A stretch of 10,501 nucleotides of DNA from NCBI GenBank assembly GCA_003486645.1, contig DNGI01000550.1, positions 4,334-14,834 of the forward strand. The letters run 5' to 3'. The notes under the pieces are model-generated. The model saw only the letters and a list, made by a program, of their open reading frames with translations, had not been told where the DNA came from and did not search any database. The position numbers and the translations under genes were made by a program. Below, piece after piece: positions 6,058 through 10,501 of the stretch; within the stretch, counting starts at the first letter, position 1, and every line of letters starts with the position of its first letter. The stretch is from Cyanobacteria bacterium UBA11370. Lineage in GTDB: Bacteria > Cyanobacteriota > Cyanobacteriia > Cyanobacteriales > Coleofasciculaceae.

Positions 6058-6411
6058 TCACGTTATAACCCTAAATTGACCTCCATCTGGTATTCCATTC
6101 AGATTATAAAAAGCCGAAATTACTCCTCCCTGAATAAACTGTTCGCTAACAGGAACACCGCGAACAGATGCTCCTCTACCTCCCTCATAAGTTGAGGCGA
6201 AGGGATATTCATCACAACTATCAGGTCCTTTAAAGTTTCCACACGCTTCTCTTCGATTCCTTCTAATTCTGTCCCTATCTGTAGTACGAGTTAAGATACT
6301 AGGATAACCTCGGCTTTGAGCATCTTGTATATGGTCTGCAATATTAGGCATTACAATTGAACTGATGAGCACGCACAGGTTGTGCGATCGCTGGATTATT
6401 CGTTTCATCAC
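6058..6411 (-). CDS. NucA/NucB-type deoxyribonuclease toxin tip (orphan)
   Basis: This 117-residue protein is almost entirely a NucA/NucB nuclease domain. From about residue 21 it reads MPNIADHIQDAQSRG. SCDEYPFASTYEGG at 65-78 contains the acidic D67-E68 of the family's R/C-DEWP/YP catalytic motif. GASVRGVP (80-87), S89-E90, the Q-G-G at 94-96 and LNGIPDGGQFRVI at the end follow. Bacillus NucB shows the same run (DEWP, EGGKGASVR, LNGF.DG). The enzyme cuts DNA. There is no signal peptide or delivery domain, so it is only the C-terminal tip of a polymorphic toxin; related tips elsewhere end large effectors. The GTG at 6411 is followed at once by ATG 6408, and either may be used; there is no good ribosome binding site. 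It lies 3 bp after the HEAT gene stop, suggesting coupled translation. Confidence 0.88.
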   Translation of the reverse strand: MMKRIIQRSHNLCVLISSIVMPNIADHIQDAQSRGYPSILTRTTDRDRIRRNRREACGNFKGPDSCDEYPFASTYEGGRGASVRGVPVSEQFIQGGVISAFYNLNGIPDGGQFRVIT

Positions 6412-6414
6412 TTA

Positions 6415-7257
6415 TTAAACAGTTAGCTCAAGAGATTCAAGACGCTTTATTAGAGAACTTACATTTGGATACAGAGGTTGGTTAGGATCTAGGGAAGGTC
6501 GAGATTTCGTTAATTCCTGAAGCTTCTCTCTAAGATAGGTTGAGTTTTGATGATTGGCTAACTCATTAGTCAGATTTAAGATAGTGACAGCCAGATTATA
6601 ATCGGCAGTTTCTAACAATTTGACTAAGGAAAAGAGAGATTCTTTATGTCCCAGTCTGTAGAGAGCTGCCAATATGAAAGTCTTAGTCAACAGGCTGGGT
6701 TCAGAAGCCAGTTTTTGGCACAAAATTGAGTTAGCTTCCACAACTCCTAAGCTACCTATTGAATCGGCAGCATAGGCTCGGACTCCCTCATCTTGGTCAT
6801 TCAGCGCTTTGAGCAATGATGGCAGAGCTTTAACATCTGCGATCGCTCCCAGTGCCTCGGCCGCACTGAGTCTTACCAGCGGGTCTTCGTCAGTTTCTAG
6901 GAGAGAAGAAATTGCCGGGATAGCTTCTACATATCGCAGTAACCCTAGGGATTCAACTGCCTCTGTACGTACAAGTGAATCGGAATCGTCTAACAGAGTT
7001 AGAAGCTTTTTTCCCACGTTTTTATTCCCCAATTTCCCCAGAGCTGAAGCCACGTTGGCTCTCACTCCTTCATCGGGAAAATCTAATAGTTCTAATAAGA
7101 CAGGAACAGCTTCCTTTGCACCCATTTCCTCAAGCTCGACAATGGCAGAACATTTTTGCTCGTCTGAACCTTCTCTGCATTGAACTATCAAGTCTTCAAC
7201 GTTTATTTCTTCTTTCATATCTCTATACCTAAGCAATTTTTTCGGCTTTTCACTCAC
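6415..7257 (-). CDS. HEAT-repeat protein, probable immunity protein of the upstream toxin
   Basis: The 280 residues are dominated by five or six PBS-lyase-type HEAT repeats between about residues 34 and 190, with helix pairs such as AVPVLLELLDFPDEGVRANVASALGKLG, AIPAISSLLETDEDPLVRLSAAEALG and ALPSLLKALNDQDEGVRAYAADSIG. The remaining C-terminus is helical and less regular. Such proteins are binding scaffolds; in other cyanobacterial genes they act in phycobilisome lyases, but repeat proteins also serve as immunity proteins in polymorphic toxin loci. The gene starts directly after the stop of the 356-residue toxin (TAA then GTG 7257) and ends 3 bp before the nuclease. An ATG at 7218, preceded by AGG, is an alternative start. 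No lyase partner or phycobiliprotein gene is nearby, so I favour immunity to the first toxin; this is inferred from position. Confidence 0.85.
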   Translation of the reverse strand: MSEKPKKLLRYRDMKEEINVEDLIVQCREGSDEQKCSAIVELEEMGAKEAVPVLLELLDFPDEGVRANVASALGKLGNKNVGKKLLTLLDDSDSLVRTEAVESLGLLRYVEAIPAISSLLETDEDPLVRLSAAEALGAIADVKALPSLLKALNDQDEGVRAYAADSIGSLGVVEANSILCQKLASEPSLLTKTFILAALYRLGHKESLFSLVKLLETADYNLAVTILNLTNELANHQNSTYLREKLQELTKSRPSLDPNQPLYPNVSSLIKRLESLELTV

Positions 7258-8328
7258 TTATGAGTGCCTTGAGTGTCTACAGCCAAGTCCTTTACTTGTC
7301 GATTTAATTTTTTTCAATTTGTCTGTATCACGAGAGCGTCTAGGTTGTCGTTCAATCTCCTGTTGCATTATTTTCAACATTTGACAGATCATCTCAATAG
7401 TAACAGCCCCTTCAGTTTCAGCCCATCCCGCTTCGACTGCACGCTCTCTGGCTTCTCGGACAATGTGATCGTGTACAACATTGCCCTCTGCCGCCATAAA
7501 AACACCCTGGACAAATTCTGTGATCTTTTCAACAGTCCAATCTTTCGCTTCGCCTAGTTCTCTAACAACCTCTTCGCCATAATCGTTCCACCATTTAATG
7601 GTAATCACTCCAGCGGTGACGATCACGGTCACGGTAATCCACTTAATACCTTCAGCGGTAATAATGGCTACAGGAATAGCAGCCGGAAGGACTGCTATAA
7701 GTTGGTTTTGATTTGATGCTGGGTAAGAGGTTTCATCAATTTGAGTTGGCTCTTGTTGTTCTTCCCCTTCAGACCCTTCAGCAGTCTTTTTTAGCTGAAG
7801 CGTTTTTTGCTCACCGAATTGCTGCACCTTAAACTGATTCAACCCATTCAATACAGGATTGGCTCTCTCTATCACCTCCGGCTGATACTCATTGTCTAAC
7901 CTATCTAAAGTAAGTTTCCTTTGTACTCTTGGTGACGGCGTACCAGGAGTATTAACCGGAACATCCAGAGCGTTATAACCAAGTTTAGAGGCCTTCTCTA
8001 GTTGAGCTTGTAAAAAAGGCTTTTGGGGTTGTTGCTCTCCACTTTCTGGCTCTGATTGTACAGTTTGAGGAACGTCTTCTCCCTCTCCATCCGTGTTAGG
8101 TGATTCCTGATTGGCTGGTGTTTCTTCTTCAAAAAGTTCCTCTCTAGAAACAGTCTCCTCAACAGTCTCTGAAGCTGCATTAACTTCTGGTACTACCTGG
8201 GGTTGTGGCTGATTCTCTCCAACTGTGCTAGCAGACTGTTTCTGAATCGGTGAGGGTGGCGTAGCTGGCGCATCAACTGGGAACGGATTAAGTACCAAAA
8301 TATATACGGTTGTTAATGCATTAGGCAA
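7258..8328 (-). CDS. DUF4157-leader protein with small C-terminal toxin-like tip
   Basis: This 356-residue protein has a Pro/Gln/Glu-rich disordered N-terminus (1-100). Residues 104-145 carry the leader seen before DUF4157 in cyanobacterial eCIS-associated effectors: LQAQLEKASKLGYNALDVPV, then PRVQRKLTLDRLDNEYQPE, against the usual LQTQLE.A.RFGH.F..I.V, VQRKLTIGQPGD.YEQEAD. The zinc-binding HExxH part of DUF4157 is missing. Residues 209-246 are hydrophobic (VLPAAIPVAIITAEG, WITVTVIVTAGVITI), perhaps one or two membrane helices. The tip at 278-356 is helical then strongly basic (RQPRRSRDTDKLKKIK) and ends KGLGCRHSRHS, like several small polymorphic-toxin tips; I cannot name its family. The only start is TTG 8328 without a ribosome binding site, and the frame opens just inside an IS-end-like repeat, so the 5' end may be lost. 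A HEAT-repeat gene follows with no gap. Confidence 0.72.
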   Translation of the reverse strand: MPNALTTVYILVLNPFPVDAPATPPSPIQKQSASTVGENQPQPQVVPEVNAASETVEETVSREELFEEETPANQESPNTDGEGEDVPQTVQSEPESGEQQPQKPFLQAQLEKASKLGYNALDVPVNTPGTPSPRVQRKLTLDRLDNEYQPEVIERANPVLNGLNQFKVQQFGEQKTLQLKKTAEGSEGEEQQEPTQIDETSYPASNQNQLIAVLPAAIPVAIITAEGIKWITVTVIVTAGVITIKWWNDYGEEVVRELGEAKDWTVEKITEFVQGVFMAAEGNVVHDHIVREARERAVEAGWAETEGAVTIEMICQMLKIMQQEIERQPRRSRDTDKLKKIKSTSKGLGCRHSRHS

Positions 8329-8362
8329 GCGGCATTGATCTAGCTGCTACAGTCATCTTGCT

Positions 8363-8382
8363 TAATTGATAACACGCCCTAG
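8363..8382. repeat. 20-bp repeat, copy B (possible IS5-type terminus)
   Basis: taattgataacacgccctag matches 433-452 at 18 of 20 positions, in direct orientation, 7.9 kb apart. It sits 35 bp upstream of the poor TTG start of the 356-residue protein, between it and the conserved MBL gene. The element body would extend leftwards, where the toxin gene now lies, so this is at most a solo end. Confidence 0.6.
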
Positions 8383-8398
8383 AGATCAGCCTGTTCTA

Positions 8399-8422
8399 CT
8401 CGGTGACTCGGTGATTCGGTGA
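8399..8422. repeat. octamer tandem repeat (three copies)
   Basis: CTCGGTGA CTCGGTGA TTCGGTGA: three 8-bp units with one mismatch, lying between the MBL gene and the toxin array. Such short intergenic tandem repeats are common in cyanobacteria. Confidence 0.75.
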
Positions 8423-8461
8423 ATTCTGCTGTAAGAGTTTGCCGTTGCCAAAGGGAATTAA

Positions 8462-9310
8462 TCACATCAGTGAAAAAATCATCCCTTCCCGTGCTAAGAA
8501 TGCTCCATCCGTGGCATCTTTAACTTCCACCGCCATTTGATCCAAGAAATCATCAGTGTGATTGGGTTCGTGATGGAAAATTGCCAGGTGCTTAACCCCA
8601 GCTTCTTGCGCCAGCTTTACGCCTTCCTGCCAGGTTGAGTGTCCCCAACCCACTTTAGGAGATTTGGGGTTATTGTATTCTTCGTCGGTGTACATCGCAT
8701 CATAAATGAGAATTTCAGCATCACGAGCCAGATGGAGAACATTTTCATCAAAGCGATCGGGAAAGTGTTCCGTGTCCGTACAGTAAACCGCTGAATGGCC
8801 TTGCCATGTTATCCGATATCCCATCGCGCCATTGGGATGATTGAGAGGAGACGTTTCTATGGTAATATCCCCTAGGGTCATAGTATCGCCACAGACTAAA
8901 TCATAGAACTTCAAATCCGCTTGGATATCTCTAGTTGGGACAGGCGAATTCAGGTGCAAAACCCGTTCATTAAAATGCTGTTCCATGGATGTGCCGTCGG
9001 GTGCTGCGCCATGAATATGTAGCGTGTTCCCTTCAACAAAGGCGGGGTGAAAAAAGGGTACGCCTTGAATATGATCCCAGTGATAGTGAGTAAAAAACCA
9101 ATAGGCTTCAATTGGCATCAGTGGCTGTAAACTTTTACCCAGCATTCGCAAACCTGTACCGCCATCAAAAATCAGACGTTTGCCAGCGACGCGCATCTCA
9201 ACACAGGAGGTATTGCCGCCATAGCGGACGGTATCTTTTCCAGGGGAGGGTACACTGCCTCGAACGCCCCAGAATTGGACTACAAACTCAGAGGAAGGAC
9301 TAGTTTCCAT
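8462..9310 (-). CDS. MBL-fold metallo-hydrolase (RNase Z/phosphodiesterase-like)
   Basis: This 282-residue protein is a complete metallo-beta-lactamase-fold hydrolase. The metal motif is THYHWDHIQG, giving H75, H77, D79 and H80; H158 (LNHPNG), D179 (YCTDTEH) and H247 (IFHHEP) complete a two-zinc site. It begins with FWGVRGSVPSPGKDTVRYGGNTS, the signature of the subgroup that also contains RNase Z-like and PhnP-like phosphodiesterases. There is no signal peptide, so it is cytoplasmic. The substrate is not known; a phosphodiester such as a cyclic nucleotide or RNA end is the best family-based guess, and no beta-lactam role is implied. The ATG at 9310 lies 7 bp after the aroC stop, so the two probably share a transcript. 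Codon use and integrity look normal. Confidence 0.95.
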   Translation of the reverse strand: METSPSSEFVVQFWGVRGSVPSPGKDTVRYGGNTSCVEMRVAGKRLIFDGGTGLRMLGKSLQPLMPIEAYWFFTHYHWDHIQGVPFFHPAFVEGNTLHIHGAAPDGTSMEQHFNERVLHLNSPVPTRDIQADLKFYDLVCGDTMTLGDITIETSPLNHPNGAMGYRITWQGHSAVYCTDTEHFPDRFDENVLHLARDAEILIYDAMYTDEEYNNPKSPKVGWGHSTWQEGVKLAQEAGVKHLAIFHHEPNHTDDFLDQMAVEVKDATDGAFLAREGMIFSLM

Positions 9311-9317
9311 TGTTAGT

Positions 9318-10412
9318 TTAAGGCTTTAAAGTATGGCACTGACCCTGATGACGCAGTAGGTGATCGCATAATACTAAAGCAACCATTGCTTCTACCATAG
9401 GCACGGCTCTGGGTAAGACGCAAGGGTCATGACGGCCTTTGGCAGCGAGTAGGGTTTCCTCACCGGTGCTGGTCACAGTACGCTGTTCTTTTCGTATCGT
9501 AGCAGTGGGTTTAAACGCCACTCGCAAAATTATGGGTTCCCCGTTGGTAATGCCTCCCTGAATCCCTCCAGAACGGTTGGTTGTGGTACGTACTGCACCC
9601 GTTTCGTCGATATAGAATTCGTCGTTATGCTGAGAACCCGTCAGTAGAGTTCCAGCAAAACCGGAACCGATTTCAAACCCTTTACTAGCAGGTAAAGACA
9701 TCACCCCCTTGGCTAAATCAGCTTCTAGCTTATCAAAGACTGGCTCTCCTAACCCTTGGGGTATATTTCGGGCGACGCATTCAACTACGCCACCGATGGA
9801 GTCACCACTGCGTCGGATTGCTTCTATCCTTTCAATCATCCGTTCTGCACATTCGCCATCAGGACAACGGACAATATTGCTTTCAACTTGTTCAAGGGTA
9901 ACGGTGTTGGGATCAACGACACCTTCTAAATCTTGGATGCGCTTAACATAGGCGACAATTTCTACATTAGCAAATTGTTTAAGAATTTTTTTAGCGATCG
10001 CACCCGCTGCCACTCGTCCAATGGTTTCCCGTGCGGATGATCGTCCACCCCCCTGCCAGTTCCGGATACCATATTTAGCATCATAGGTGGCATCGGCATG
10101 GGACGGGCGGTATTTTATCGCCATCTCGTCGTAATCTTGGGGGCGAGTATCTTGGTTGCGGACTAGGATTGCGATCGGTGTTCCCAGGGTTTTGCCTTCA
10201 AATACTCCGGAAATGATTTCGCAGGTATCCGTTTCTTTACGGGGTGTAGTAATTTTACTTTGTCCGGGGCGGCGGCGATCGAGTTCGACCTGAATCTCGG
10301 TTTCCGAAATATCCAATCTCGGCGGACACCCATCAATCACAACCCCAACACCCCCGCCGTGGGACTCACCAAATGTGGTAATGCGAAACAGATGCCCAAA
10401 ACTGTTACCCAT
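9318..10412 (-). CDS. aroC: chorismate synthase
   Basis: This is chorismate synthase, which converts 5-enolpyruvylshikimate-3-phosphate to chorismate, the last common step to Phe, Tyr, Trp and folate; it needs reduced FMN. The 364-residue length is normal. All family signatures are present: [18 protein letters not shown] (14-31) with H18, RRRPGQ (46-51), [14 protein letters not shown] (102-115) with H105, [20 protein letters not shown] (121-140), and near the C-terminus [17 protein letters not shown]. The enzyme is a cytoplasmic homotetramer. ATG 10412 matches the family's usual MGN.FG.LFR start, although no strong ribosome binding site is visible. It heads the aroC-MBL pair and is ordinary core genome, marking the border of the accessory region. 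Confidence 0.98.
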   Translation of the reverse strand: MGNSFGHLFRITTFGESHGGGVGVVIDGCPPRLDISETEIQVELDRRRPGQSKITTPRKETDTCEIISGVFEGKTLGTPIAILVRNQDTRPQDYDEMAIKYRPSHADATYDAKYGIRNWQGGGRSSARETIGRVAAGAIAKKILKQFANVEIVAYVKRIQDLEGVVDPNTVTLEQVESNIVRCPDGECAERMIERIEAIRRSGDSIGGVVECVARNIPQGLGEPVFDKLEADLAKGVMSLPASKGFEIGSGFAGTLLTGSQHNDEFYIDETGAVRTTTNRSGGIQGGITNGEPIILRVAFKPTATIRKEQRTVTSTGEETLLAAKGRHDPCVLPRAVPMVEAMVALVLCDHLLRHQGQCHTLKP

Positions 10413-10454
10413 AGTGTTTGAGAAGATGCCCTAAAGATTTTTATCTTAACAGAC

Positions 10455-10474
10455 GGGGTGAGGGGGGGAGGGGG
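10455..10474 (+). other. potential G-quadruplex upstream of aroC
   Basis: The plus strand reads GGGGTGAGGGGGGGAGGGGG, which can supply four G-runs with loops of 3, 1 and 1. It lies 43-62 bp upstream of the aroC start, on the template strand, where the promoter or leader should be. Effect unknown. Confidence 0.5.
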
Positions 10475-10501
10475 AGATGGCAGGGCTGTTTCATTCTCGG
10501 T

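Noticed and set aside
6809..7232. Plus-strand frames of 124 and 85 residues opposite the HEAT-repeat gene
   Set aside because: The Ser/Ala-rich translations are mirror images of repetitive HEAT codons, with no start signals.
6415..7257. HEAT-repeat protein as a phycobilisome lyase subunit
   Set aside because: No phycobiliprotein or partner lyase gene is nearby, and the gene is embedded between toxin genes; position favours immunity.

Overview
The window looks like a filamentous-cyanobacterium chromosome. It has four perfect copies of the cyanobacterial HIP1 octamer GCGATCGC (503-510, 6384-6391, 6839-6846, 9994-10001), short heptamer/octamer tandem repeats in intergenic DNA, a typical cyanobacterial YbjN-domain protein and a fragment of a cyanobacterial IS5-type transposase. 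The species cannot be named from this sequence.

Layout. 1-477: no intact gene; a decayed IS5-like transposase fragment and an IS-end-like 20-mer. 478-1659 (-): YbjN-domain protein with an unusual N-terminal extension. 1827-2648 (+): AlkB-like 2-oxoglutarate/Fe(II) oxygenase followed by a 63-residue small ORF. 2608-8328 (-): a tandem array of polymorphic toxin/immunity genes. 8329-8461: junction DNA with a second copy of the IS-end-like 20-mer and an octamer repeat. 8462-10412 (-): housekeeping pair, chorismate synthase (aroC) followed 7 bp later by an MBL-fold hydrolase.

The toxin array is the main point of interest. In transcription order it holds three toxin-then-immunity pairs. (1) A 356-residue protein carries the N-terminal leader motif seen in cyanobacterial DUF4157 proteins (effectors associated with extracellular contractile injection systems, eCIS), then a hydrophobic stretch and a short basic C-terminal tip; a HEAT-repeat protein follows with no gap. 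(2) A stand-alone NucA/NucB-type nuclease tip is followed 22 bp later by a ComJ-like protein, the same pairing as Bacillus NucA and its inhibitor ComJ. (3) A 628-residue protein has the long hydrophobic helical middle region of DUF4157 effectors, a helix-turn-helix-like segment and an HNH-type nuclease tip, but no DUF4157 domain; an unrecognised 247-residue putative immunity protein follows 14 bp later.

The delivery parts are broken or missing. Pair 1 has lost the DUF4157 domain and has a poor start. Pair 2 is only a toxin tip. Pair 3 is cut at its 5' end, because homologous-looking codons continue 27 triplets upstream of the ATG and stop at an inverted-repeat element. I infer a reservoir of orphan toxin-tip/immunity cassettes built by recombination next to eCIS-type effector genes and bounded by IS-derived repeats. 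No eCIS structural genes lie in the window.
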